Assembly (NCBI RefSeq): GCF_003576645.1
Contig: NC_044920.1
Span: 3,593,941 to 3,657,940, forward strand
Origin: Ipomoea triloba
Taxonomy: Eukaryota; Streptophyta; Magnoliopsida; Solanales; Convolvulaceae
Length of the DNA: 64,000 nucleotides
Direction: 5' to 3'
This document shows, piece by piece, positions 54,088-64,000 of this stretch. The notes beneath the pieces are model-generated. The model searched no databases, was not told where the DNA came from, and saw nothing but the letters and a program-made list of their open reading frames with translations. Within the stretch, counting starts at the first letter, position 1; every line of letters starts with the position of its first letter. Both the position numbers and the translations under genes were made by a program.

Positions 54088-57000
54088 ATGGTGGAGACGG
54101 TTAACCTCGACGTCGATCGCGGTGGCTCCGAGGAGCACCTCCTGCTGGCGGCGGAGACGAGCAAAACTGACTGCTCCTGGAGGTTGAACTTCGACGGGTT
54201 CGAGTTGTCGCCGGAGCACAAGGAGAAGCCTCCTCGTGGCCTCCATGACTGCCTTGGGGTTTTAAGTACTTTCCGTAACCGTCACCTGCTTCTTCATTCG
54301 CTGTATTGATTTTTTTGTTTTAAATGCTTGATGTTGATTTGAATGATTACTAGCATTAAAATTATTCCAGGGACCAAACAAAGTTATTATTATATCTATT
54401 TCCTTTTTAGTAATGTAAATATCAAATTCCGGTTTAAGCTTGAACAAGTCTTCGGTGGATTCTGGTCGGTGGTGTGTTGTCTATTAGTGGAAATTGAGTG
54501 GTTTTAGAGCTCTGCTATTCTCCTCAGCATCAATATTCAATGAAAGAAAGAGATTCATAATTTAGTGTAAGAATAAACAATTTGTGAGGGGAATCTGCTC
54601 TATCTTTGCTAAGATGCTTTCAGGGGGTTTTTCACTTGTTTATGGACGCAAACTATTGCAATCTCATAGCGTTATGGCTATGAGGTGTTGACTAATAGTG
54701 GGCTACTGGCCTGTAGGCATACTTCACAAATTTGAAACTAACAAAATTTTCTTAGTTGTGTACTTTTCTAGAATTGGGTTTAGGGAGGAAATGCTTCTTA
54801 AAATGAATTTAATGCAAGGTCAAAATGCAGGAACTAATTAATAGATGACAAGGTATTGTCTTCTTCTTTTGACTTAGCAAATGATGTATTACCAGATTTT
54901 GTTATGGATTCTGCTAGATTTTTTCCTCAAGTTTTAGCCAACACAACTGTAACCCATAAATAGTGTGCATAAATATCTTTAATGCAATCAACTCACAAAG
55001 AATCTAAAAGAGATATCTCAAATTTTCCTTTTCTTGCTGCCTTGACAGAATTGAATCAGTCAGAACCTTGTGAGAATGTGAGATGCTGCTTCCTACTAAA
55101 TTAGTTAATATTAGATGCTAGTTTTTCATTAATTTCTTTTACTTTGTGGGTCAGTGAGAGGAATTAGATGCTTTATATGTGGATTGACCTTTATTCTCTT
55201 TAGATGTAATGGAATCTGACCTACTCAATTTAGTTTTAGCATGGAATATGCTTGATTTGTTGTTAATGCATCAAATGAGCATTTCTGAAGTTCTTGTGCC
55301 TATATCATGTGTGCTTAAACATTCAAAGTATTGGGGTGAAGAGCGCTATACTCAAAATATAAATTTTTCTGTATTTGGAACATAAAAGAAGAAATAGTTT
55401 GGATTTTTAATTGCTTTGGTCACCAGTTCTTTCTTGTTAGATGCTCTTAATGGACATGCTGACCATAGGTAAGTGTCAGATTGTATTGGAACTAGGGATC
55501 TTGTTCTATAACATATGCAGAGCCTATTTTCGGGGGGATTTATTCAGGAGAATATATATTTTGCATTCTTGAAGATGCTGATCATATTTAAATGGTCTCC
55601 TTGATGATTGTAGGAGAAGAAGATATTGTGGCAGAGTATTATCAACAACAGGTAGAAATGCTTGAGGGATTTAATGAAATGGATGCCTTAGCAGATCGTG
55701 GTTTTGTGCCAGGAATGTCAAAGGTCTGTAGCCTCATTTGTCTTCTCTACACAAACTATGATTCACTTTGTATTTTCCTTTTGCATATTCATACAATATA
55801 TTATGGGAGGCTTTTCTAATTTAAGAATGGTTGAGAACCTATGGATGAAATTACCTGATGTTTTACAGGAAGAAAGGGAAAAGTTGGCCAAAAGTGAGAC
55901 AGCTGCCATAAGGATATCAAATATTGCAAACATGGTTCTCTTTGCTGCTAAGGTTTATGCATCTATACGGAGTGGGTCACTGGCCATCATTGCATCCACA
56001 TTAGACTCTCTGCTTGATCTTCTCTCTGGTTTTATTTTGTGGTTTACGGCTTTCTCCATGCAGACACCAAATCCATATCAATATCCAATTGGAAAGAAAC
56101 GTATGCAGCCTTTGGTCAGTACCTTTGCTACTTTCATATGCTCTATGTTTGATCCGATGTAGCATATCTCTAATATAGCATCGGACAAAATTAATTCAAG
56201 CTGGTTTTACATGTCTTATTTAAAAATGGTAAAACTTATTCCTGCATAAAATTTTCCAATTTGAGATATCTGTATAGACAGAGGGAGATGATTCCGGGGG
56301 GTTATGTTTACTCTTTTAGTTGCTAATATTTTAAATTCAACTTTGCAATGACAACATGCTCCTATGCAGGGAATCCTTGTTTTTGCTTCTGTGATGGCGA
56401 CCTTAGGACTGCAGATAATTTTGGAATCTGTGCGCACTCTTATATCTGAGGTAAGTGATTATTCTCTAACCGTTTAGGGTTGTCATCTATTCTTTACCAT
56501 CAGTTAACTTTCTCCTGTTTAGCTATAAATGCTTTGATGACTTAAGCATCTTGATTTCACCAAATATTACTTCACAGGAGTCAAATTTCAACCTCACCAA
56601 AGAACAGGAGCGATGGGTTGTTGGCATAATGATTTTTGTCACTCTGGTGAAACTAGTTTTGGTGTTTTATTGTCGATCCTTCACCAATGAAATTGTCAAG
56701 GCATATGCCCAGGATCACTTCTTTGATGTTGTCACTAACATCATAGGCCTTGTTGCTGCATTACTTGCAAACTACATAACTGGCTGGATTGATCCTGTCG
56801 GAGCTATTATTGTAAGTAACGTTGGACTACCTACTTTCCATCCCTCCAATAATAAATTAAGCAGAAAGAACAAAAATTGAGGCATCAAACTCTCTTTTCC
56901 ATCAAGTGTATGATGCTTATAATTTATACTTTTGTCAATTTTTGTTTGTTATGGTGCAGCTGGCTTTGTACACCATCCGAACATGGTCAATGACAGTGCT

Positions 57001-57307
57001 GGAGAACGTGAACTCCCTCGTTGGCAAATCAGCAACGCCAGAGTTTCTACAGAAGCTGACATACCTGTGTTGGAATCACCACAAGGCCATACGGCACATA
57101 GACACCGTCAGGGCTTACACCTTCGGCTCTCACTACTTTGTCGAAGTTGACATAGTCTTGCCTGCAGACATGCCCTTGCAAGAGGCTCATGACATCGGAG
57201 AATCCTTGCAGGAGAAACTGGAACTGCTGCAAGAGATCGAGCGGGCATTTGTTCATCTGGATTATGAGTACAGCCACAAACCAGAACATGCACAGGCTCA
57301 TCAGTAG
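54088..57307 (+). CDS. MTP11: Manganese transporter, cation diffusion facilitator, MTP11 type
   Basis: Mn2+/H+ antiporter of the Mn-CDF group; Arabidopsis MTP11 acts in Golgi/prevacuolar compartments in Mn tolerance. Six exons: 54088-54265, 55614-55723, 55869-56114, 56370-56450, 56578-56811 and 56960-57307. They total 1197 bp, giving 398 residues (Arabidopsis about 394), and all introns are GT/AG. The N-terminal cytosolic part has [19 protein letters not shown] and [18 protein letters not shown]. The two metal-binding DxxxD motifs typical of Mn-CDFs are present: Asp142/Asp146 in [11 protein letters not shown] and Asp251/Asp255 in [27 protein letters not shown] and the C-terminal cytosolic domain ([40 protein letters not shown]) are conserved. 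No lesion was seen; likely functional. The first intron (~1.35 kb) is the largest. Confidence 0.96.
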
Positions 57308-57607
57308 ATACTGTAAGTAACTTTTATGTGACTTTCTACTCTCCCCCTCATGTTTTTTTCCGGTGGTTTGTAACTGTAATTGATGGGGATTGTACTTTCA
57401 CTGGGTAGGCTCCAATTTGTCATCTATTTGACAGCCTACAAACAGTTTAATTATGCTTGATTCTTATTTTTGCCAATTGGTTTCTATATGGTAATTTTCA
57501 TTAATTAGGTAAATATTTTTATGGTAATTTCCATTGATTAGGTAAGCAATGAAATTTATAGTGATATACTTACTAGTATTTACTAAGGGTACCTAAACAA
57601 CTGATCA

Positions 57608-57850
57608 TTATTGCATGGATCATTGTCCACACAGCTGTATAGACCATAAATAAAAAGTATATTTTTAATATATTAAAAATACATTATTTTTGTACATAAA
57701 GTACATTATTTTAGAGTATATTATATAAGTATTGAAAGTACATTATTTTATATATATTATCAAATAATGTATCTTCAGTACAAAAATAATGTACTTTTAA
57801 TATAATAAAAATGTACATTATAGCTACGTGGACTACAGTCTACACAATAA
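57608..57850. mobile_element. Foldback element of the GTACATTATT word family
   Basis: The head TTATTGCATGGATCATTGTC followed by CACACAGCTGTATAGACC is close to the reversed tail of the 6270-6531 element. The tail is GTGGACTACAGTCTACACAA followed by TAATTTGTCC. Inside are AAGTACATTATTTT and AAAATAATGTAC words in inverted halves. It lies 300 bp after the MTP11 stop codon. Confidence 0.7.
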
Positions 57851-57899
57851 TTTGTCCTAAAGCCCACACACAAGCTAGGTAGTCCTCCTAAGGAGGGCA

Positions 57900-58127
57900 A
57901 TTCTAGCTTTGTTAGCATCAATTTGACCCATAACATCCTACCGGGCTCATGAAATTCAATCCAATCACAATTTCTACGAGGTGCAACCTTGCCAGCCAGA
58001 CAGCAACATAGTTATTATCACGAGCAGTATGATTTATAGACACCTCACAATCTTTGCAAGCTTGAACAATCATGCCGTTAGGGTTCACAATGCAAGTGGA
58101 CTCTGGTCCATGATATGATTTGCCCAT
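57900..58127 (-). pseudogene. Possible LINE RNase H tail remnant
   Basis: Minus strand reads CKDCEVSINHTARDNNYVAV, WLARL, loosely like the end of LINE RNase H domains (HTxRDxNxVADxLAKLG). There is no catalytic residue in the visible part and no poly-A tail seen. Weak support. Confidence 0.3.
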
Positions 58128-59345
58128 TTACATTAATGCTTATAAATGGTCTACCATTTGCATAATAAGATGGAAACATGATACAATTCATTTTGAATAC
58201 ACTGTAGACTTTTTTTTTTTATATAGTGTATTATATTTTCATTTTAATTTGCAATACCTTAAAGATAAGCATGCACCTAAATATAATGAATTTATTTAAA
58301 AATAATTTTTTACTACATTAAAAATAAATTTATAATTTATAATCTATATAAAAAAAATTGAACTTGTGTTAGGGTGCACTGCAAGGTGGACCAATATGCA
58401 TTATATAATTTGCCTTGATACATAGCTAAATAGTTTTATTGGTTTGACTAAGTCCGTTCACATCAACTTGGTATAATGGTATATGACGTAAAGAAATAAA
58501 CCAATAAAAATTAAATTAAAAAAAAATCCACTCCTTTGCATTTGACAAATCTATTATCTAATGTAGCCAAGCCCTAAAAATCCACACGATAAAGACCCAA
58601 AGATACTATATTAAAGTTTAGATTAATTATTGTTATACATACAAATCTATATAATTGTTTATTAAATTAAATAAGATAATAAAAGTATTTTTCTGTAATA
58701 ACAAAATATTATAGTAGAGGGGTTAAAGTTTGATTTGTTTTGACCCTTTAATATTTATATTTATAAATGACATTAACAATGTGAGAATAGCAATTGGCAT
58801 GATGAAGATGATGTGGTAACCTGTAGGGTGTGAAGCGGTGACAAAACAAAAATAATTGGTGACAAAACGATAACAAAGTTAAAGTATTCAAAATAAAATT
58901 TAAAAATGTCTTTTTTGACCAAAAAAAAAAACCTCTTATTTATAGATTTTTTTCCACAACTAATTCTCTTCTTTTCATGAGAATTGAAAAAAAAAAAATT
59001 TATTGATGTCGCATAACACCAACCATGCACATAAATCTTCATTAAGAGAGTGTCAAGGATTTGGTATTGCTTAGAAGAACTTTTTGTATGTAGAAGTTTT
59101 GAATTTAATTCTTATCCGTGTTTTTCCAGTTGAAGTTGTTGCACCAGATCTTCCTAACGCAATAAAAAGTTAAAATTAAAATTAACCTGAAGAATGTTTC
59201 AACTTATATAGTCAATGAATGTTTTTGTAAGCAAACATGGATGAGGTAGGTTTGTGCATGTGTCTTCCCCTTGACAATTCCCAAACAAACGTGGTTTGCA
59301 TGTTGACGAGTGACGACGCTGGTTTTTTGGCCTATGAAATGCTTA
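58128..59345. other. AT-rich intergenic stretch
   Basis: No gene recognised. GCACTGCAAGGTGGACC followed by ATATAATTTGCC at about 58376-58412 looks like a lone tail of the GTGGACC element group. Confidence 0.4.
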
Positions 59346-59349
59346 GGAA

Positions 59350-59550
59350 TTAACAAAAATAAATATAGAATAGATATGAGGTTGCCATAAAGCAATATAT
59401 AAGATGTCACATCACGTATCAAAAATAAAAATAGAATAGATATGAGGTTGCCATGAAGCAGAAGCAATATAGAAGATGTCACATCACGTAACAAAAATAA
59501 AAATAGAATAAATATGAGGCTGTAATGAAGCAATATAGAAGATGTCACAT
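59350..59550. repeat. Three-copy ~65-bp tandem repeat
   Basis: Unit: CAAAAATAAAAATAGAATAG, ATATGAGGTTGCCATGAAGC, AATATAGAAGATGTCACATC, ACGTA. The second copy has an extra GAAGCA. Confidence 0.85.
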
Positions 59551-59579
59551 CGTCCCCAAATTGTTGACGATTGACTAAC

Positions 59580-59840
59580 GGGCTTATTCAATACGAAAAT
59601 ATAATATTTGTACTGAAAATTATAATAGTAAGTAAGAAATAAAATATTTTTTATTTATAAGAGAATGTGTAATATTTTTGCAAAATAAAATTTAAAAGTA
59701 TTACATTTTTAGTAGCAAAACACTTTATACCTGATTAGTACGTATTATTATATATTTTTTAGTATAAGTATTACATTTTGATATTGAGTCACCCATCTCA
59801 AACAAGAATCTGTGAAACTGTCTCACACAAAGTTTTTGTC
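59580..59840. mobile_element. Degenerate GTCTCAC-ended word-array element
   Basis: TAATATTT, AAAAGTATTACATTTTT and GTATAAGTATTACATTTTG words precede a tail GTCACCCATCTCAAACAAGA followed by ATCTGTGAAACTGTCTCACA. It resembles 39425-39790 but the left head is decayed. Confidence 0.5.
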
Positions 59841-60106
59841 ATTGTTGAAACATATATTTTTGTTTCTTTTATAAACATTTAATTAGAAAAATGATAAGTG
59901 TATTTTTTTTTCCTTTTGTGATGAAAAAAAACTCATAGTCATTACTTGAGGATGTGCACAATATACAACAGAAGTAAATCCCACCAAGAAAACTCTATAT
60001 GCGATGGGCTTGACCGAGATGATCTAAGTACGTGAAGCATGTTCCACCCACACATCACCGTACCCCATTTGGTGCATGATATATAAGTGCATTCTTAGGA
60101 AATAGA

Positions 60107-60700
60107 CTTATTTTATTTTATTTTTTGAAAGCAAAGAACTCAACTTCATTCCCGTAAATTATCATAATACAAAACGAAAACAATAAAAGGAGGGATAACA
60201 TGCCACTCAATAACGCCTGACGTAGAACGAACTGCTTTAACACATGAGCAGCTCGATTCACAAAACTATAAACAAACTAAAAATTTAGATTACGAAAAGA
60301 CTGAGCAATTTCCTTAATATTATCAATAAGGATACCAAAAGAACCACACCCCGTAGACCCATGAATCGCACTCACCACTTGCTGTGCATCCATTTCAACA
60401 TCCACCCCTCCAACCCCAACTCCTTTAACCAGCTAAGGGCTTCCCAGACACCTACCGCTTCAGCCTCATGAGCTACCAAAATACCCCTCCATTGACGCCC
60501 CTTCAATGTAACAAATGGACCATCCGCATCCCAAAGTACCCAGTCAAACCCCATGCAACCCCTACCAACTTCAACGACTACATCCACGTTCATTTTCAAC
60601 CTAGCTCTAGCAGGTTTAAGCTACTTCTTGCAATGCTTATTGCCAATACCCCTTCTACCTTCTAAATTAATCTCCCTCCATCCTTGAAAGAAAACCAGCC
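60107..60700 (-). pseudogene. 5'-truncated LINE, RNase H end with poly-A
   Basis: Minus strand reads MNVDVVVEVGRGCMGFDWVL, HEAEAVGVWEALSWLKELGL, then DAQQVVSAIHGSTGCGSFGI, NRAAHVL and EVEFFAF, followed by an AAAAAATAAAATAAAAT tail (plus 60107-60125). This is the RNase H domain closing plant L1-type ORF2, with catalytic Asp (NVD), Glu (EAEA) and Asp (MDAQQ) still visible. There is one frame change near 60380-60400 and an internal stop. An independent LINE from those at 13424 and 42203. Confidence 0.7.
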
Positions 60701-60719
60701 CCCGCCGACATATCACCAG

Positions 60720-62224
60720 CCTCGACCTCAACCTTGATTAAAATGACCAACTCTCTAAACCTTAATCGAAGCCATAACATAATCACATAAAGGGAAAGAG
60801 GTCCGACCACCTTCAATATCAACTAGGCAATCCCCATGAATGAGAGAAGCTCCGAACTCAACCAACGGGGCATTCCAAGGTTAAAAGACTATGGCCAAAG
60901 AGACAATGACGTCCGCAAGCCGAGATCAACTAAGGCCCCACACTTAGGGTTAGTTGACCTCGACGAAGCCTTAGGCCAAGCTAAGTACGGGCTCGACCCA
61001 AGTAGTGGCCAACCTCACTAGGAGCCCAAGACCGACCTCCAAGTAGGTCACTAAGGGGAAACGAAAGCATAACACAGAGTCGACCTAGGGGAACACTCAA
61101 TTTGACCACAACGGAAGCAAGATAAACCCACATAAGATGAAAATGTAGAGCATAAATAAAGAGGGTTTAGTTGAGGTTGTGACATAACCATCGAAGAAAG
61201 AAGAGGTCCAACCTCCCTCAAGACAACCTAGACAAACCTCATGGATGAGAAAGGCTCCAACCATAACCCATGGACATTCCGAAGTCAAGAGACCCCTACA
61301 TTAGAGGTTGGTCGATCTCAACAAAACACAAGGCTAAGCCGAGCACCACGCCCAACCCCGAGGCATGAGGCCGAGCCGAGCACAACGGCCAACCACAATA
61401 AAGAGCGAGGTCGACCCTGAGGTCTGTTAGGGAGGAAAGTCGAGAGCTTAGCAAATGGGCCACCTTCTATTTACTACCAAAAAGAGCACCACCTAAGGAT
61501 TCAGTGAGCTAAGCCCAATGAAGACTTTAGTAGTGGCCATGGGATACTCAAGTCAACCACAATATGAACAAGACAAGTACTAGCAAAAACGAGAAAGGCG
61601 AATGCAAGAGAGATAAACATAATAACGATTAATCACAAAAGAAGTAAATAATGTCTAAGTGCAACAAAAATACATCAACAAAGAACCAATAAAAGGGAAA
61701 CACATGGAGTAATTTAGTCTACGCCTCCAAGGAGAGGTCGGCCACGACGACTCGGTGTGTTCTTCAACTCAGGTGAGGTCGACTTTGTCTTCATTGATGT
61801 GAATGTGCTCTAGTGGGGGCGGAGTCAAAACCAAGCATCGTTAAGGAATATCATGAAACCATCATCAATGCGAGAAAACAATCATCAACACAAGTGGAGA
61901 AACATGGGGGAGGTCGGCAACGCTATGCATCCGCATCTCGTTGACCTCCTCGGCAAAGCTTAGGCTCCCTAGGTCTTTATAGGGGAAGAGTTTAAAGCTA
62001 GCTAGACTCCAAGCAAACTCGGGCTCCAAACTGAGGAGTCTTGCCAATGAAAAACTCAAGTAGCTAGACACGACGAGGATGGGATGTGATTCGATAGTGC
62101 AAGCAGTTGTGGCCTCCGTGGTTGGCCAGGAATGGCAAGAGGAGGGGTTGGCATGGCATGGGTTATGACTCTGGAAACTACTCTCTCTCATTGACGATAA
62201 CTCACAACTCGGAGAGTAGGGGAC
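60720..62224 (+). mobile_element. Internal part of a degenerate gypsy/LARD-like LTR element
   Basis: A less AT-rich segment dense in GGTCGAC, CCGAGG and CGAGCC words, without a recognised gag or pol domain. It ends at a purine-rich GGAGAGTAGGGGAC next to a TGATG LTR start, which is the polypurine-tract arrangement. The other LTR was not found. The open frames here look like composition artefacts. Confidence 0.4.
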
Positions 62225-62698
62225 TGATGACAAATATATTAAAAATGGACACAAGCTATGGATTAACTCGACTCGGGTCAAAGTGGACCAACCCGGGAGA
62301 AAGCGCATCGACTTGGACAATGACTACGACAAGGTTAGCTCAAGGTGGACAAGGTCGACCACGAGGTTAGACCGAGGTGGACGCGGTCGACCTCGAGATC
62401 GGCAGGGGTGGCCAAAGTGGTTTGACTCGAGGTTATGAGATCGAGTTAAGTGGTCGGTCCCCACAGAGTTGGTTGCCAAGAGGTCAGGTCGACTCCCACG
62501 AGGTTGGGTCGGCTCCCAATGGATTAGTCGAGGCGGGCCATGTAATGCGGTTAAGCAGGGTTGTAACCGCCCATCCTAAAATGGGCAGCACCCGATGAAT
62601 TACATGGGTGGTTGCCCGAGAGCTATGTATAAAAGCGATCTAGTTGTCATGTTTAGAACACAACTAGTCTTCTTATAACACTCTTTGTGCTCTCATCA
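62225..62698 (+). mobile_element. LTR-like sequence, gypsy type
   Basis: Starts TGATGACAAATATATT just after a polypurine tract and ends GTGCTCTCATCA, so TGATGA/TCATCA ends are inverted. A TATA box (CTATGTATAAAAGC) at about 62624 lies 70 bp before the end, as in LTR promoters. Words such as GAGGTTAGACCGAGGTGGAC repeat inside. No target duplication could be tested because the left partner is missing. Confidence 0.55.
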
Positions 62699-62714
62699 AT
62701 TGATGAATATTAAG

Positions 62715-63006
62715 GGGAAATTGACCGAAATGGTCAAAAAATATAAATATAATGGAGGAAAATAAGCAACTTTTAAAACTTTGACAAATTTAATTAGGAA
62801 AACCTTGTTTGGGACTTGCTTTTTTGGTAAAAATAATGCAAGTCCCAAACGAATTTGTCAAATTTACGAAATTCATTTTTTTTTCACATGAAATACGAGA
62901 ATACTTGCATTTCTCTATATAAATACGACAAACACATGTTGTTCTTTAAAAGTTGTTTATTTTCTTTCAATTCATTTATTTTTTGACCATTTCAGTCAAT
63001 TTTTCC
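62715..63006. mobile_element. MULE-type MITE, 292 bp
   Basis: Perfect 9-bp duplication AATATTAAG (62706-62714 and 63007-63015). TIRs GGGAAATTGACCGAAATGGT and the reverse complement of ACCATTTCAGTCAATTTTTCC match with few differences. Inner AACTTTTAAA words also pair. No coding. Confidence 0.85.
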
Positions 63007-63069
63007 AATATTAAGACACCTTGTATCCGTTAAGCTGTATACCTTGTCTTTATATCCGTTTATTTCTTT

Positions 63070-63386
63070 AAGAGTTAATACCCAAAATGGTCCATCGAGA
63101 CCTCAACTATAGCGAAATTTACAAATTGGTCATCGACTATCAAGTTTAGCAAATTAAGTCCTTAATTATTCAATCTTTACTCAATAAGGTCCTCAACTAT
63201 TTAATTCTTACTCAATAAAATTTTCAACTATACAATTCTTACTCAATAAGGTTCCCAACGAACGATTAATTTATGAATTATTGGGTAAGAATTGAATAGT
63301 TGAGAACTTAATTAATAAAATTGATAGTTGATGACTAATTTGTGAATTATGACATAGTTGATGGATCATTTTAGGCGTTTGCTCTT
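63070..63386. mobile_element. Foldback element with AAAATGGTCCATC arms
   Basis: Left AAGAGTTAATACCCAAAATG, GTCCATCGAGACCTCAACTA. Right reverse complement AAGAGCAAACGCCTAAAATG, ATCCATCAACTATG. The inside repeats TTCAACTATTCAATTCTTAC, TCAATAAGGTCC several times. Resembles the MULE-type foldback elements; the target duplication is not clear. Confidence 0.6.
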
Positions 63387-63389
63387 TTT

Positions 63390-63942
63390 TTTAATTAATT
63401 GAATTTAGTTAATTTGGGTAACTTGAATTAATTAATTTCATTTTATAAACAATTAAGTCGCATCTAGGCTCTAGCTCCGTAATTTATCTCTCCTCACCAA
63501 AATTTTAGGATAATGAATTAATGATAAGTGGAAATTTTAGAGACGACTATCGGAATAGAAATCATGCCATGTATCTGACTGACGTATCTGGCATTAGCTG
63601 TTTGATTTGGGTCCCACGTACTGTCCCTAAAAAAGACTATGAAATGAAGCTTCCCACGTGCCCCGTAATTGGAATGTGAAAATGAATCTTCCCTTTATTA
63701 CGCCTATATACATAGCCACCAAATGATTGATGACCTTATCAATTTTTTATATATATATTTTTAAACAATGACCTTATAAAACTTATATCTAATCTTATAT
63801 GAAATGCTAAACAACATATTTCATCAATTTAATTTATAAGTAATTAATTTATAATAATTTTAGAATACTATTGTACTTATTATGTAAGAGCAACTTTAAT
63901 AGATATTTGTTGGGAGTTGAGGGTGAGAGTTTTGCATAAGAG

Positions 63943-63945
<3 letters not shown>
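63390..63945. other. AT-rich intergenic stretch
   Basis: Nothing recognised. Confidence 0.4.

Positions 63946-64000
<55 letters not shown>
63946..64000. repeat. (AT)n microsatellite at the window edge
   Basis: Pure TA dinucleotides to the last base; it may continue beyond the window. Confidence 0.95.

Noticed and set aside
53883..54246. Minus-strand frames of 108-112 codons over the MTP11 5' end
   Set aside because: Shadow of MTP11 exon 1 and its CT-rich leader.
61865..62598. Several frames in the CCGAGG/GGTCGAC-rich segment
   Set aside because: Low-complexity repeats of an LTR element; no gag, pol or host domain can be read in any frame.

Overview
This is a plant nuclear genome window, almost certainly from a eudicot: spliced GT-AG genes with long AT-rich introns, plant-type gene families, a nuclear tRNA-His gene, and dense nested plant transposons. 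The species cannot be named from the sequence. Two single N bases (20679 and 46731) mark it as a draft assembly. There is no bacterial content, no CRISPR array and no organellar insert that I can see.

Only four single-copy host genes can be supported. They are ribosomal protein uL23/RPL23A (minus, 11184-12732), a GT14 family glycosyltransferase of the GlcAT14/UNE7 type (plus, 26332-29663, four exons), tRNA-His(GUG) (plus, 32770-32841) and an MTP11-type manganese transporter of the cation diffusion facilitator family (plus, 54088-57307, six exons). I rebuilt the exons of the three protein genes by eye; they close in frame at 150, 398 and 398 residues.

Most of the rest is mobile DNA. From left to right: an SDN-type exonuclease gene fragment beside a CACTA terminus (0.6-2.65 kb); a solo LTR inside an AAT repeat (3.1-3.7 kb); a cluster of short foldback elements with GTGGACC-like ends and arrays of repeated words (4-10 kb); RPL23A; a LINE 3' end split by several DNA elements (13.4-15.5 kb); and a 6.5-kb Pack-MULE (17480-24028). 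The Pack-MULE has 170-bp inverted repeats and a perfect 9-bp target duplication. It carries pieces of an ARM-repeat gene and an intact A20/AN1 stress-associated protein ORF, and is itself interrupted by a 4.9-kb PIF/Harbinger element whose transposase is intact. Then come a MULE-type foldback element, a Helitron, the GT14 gene, copia gag remains, a solo LTR 130 bp upstream of tRNA-His, more word-array elements, and a second Pack-MULE (35358-36453) carrying an inositol-transporter fragment.

From 42 to 53 kb a 9.3-kb Ty1/copia element on the minus strand (1.29-kb LTRs, TSD CCATG) sits inside an older LINE. Its internal region keeps gag but has lost most of pol. A 1375-bp segment is repeated directly across an N, probably an assembly artefact. 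After MTP11 the last 7 kb hold LINE remains, a gypsy-like LTR, two foldback elements and an (AT)n run.

The most notable structures are the Pack-MULE with a complete captured zinc-finger ORF, the second Pack-MULE with an in-frame transporter fragment, and the recurrent foldback elements whose ends are alike but whose interiors are arrays of different short words.
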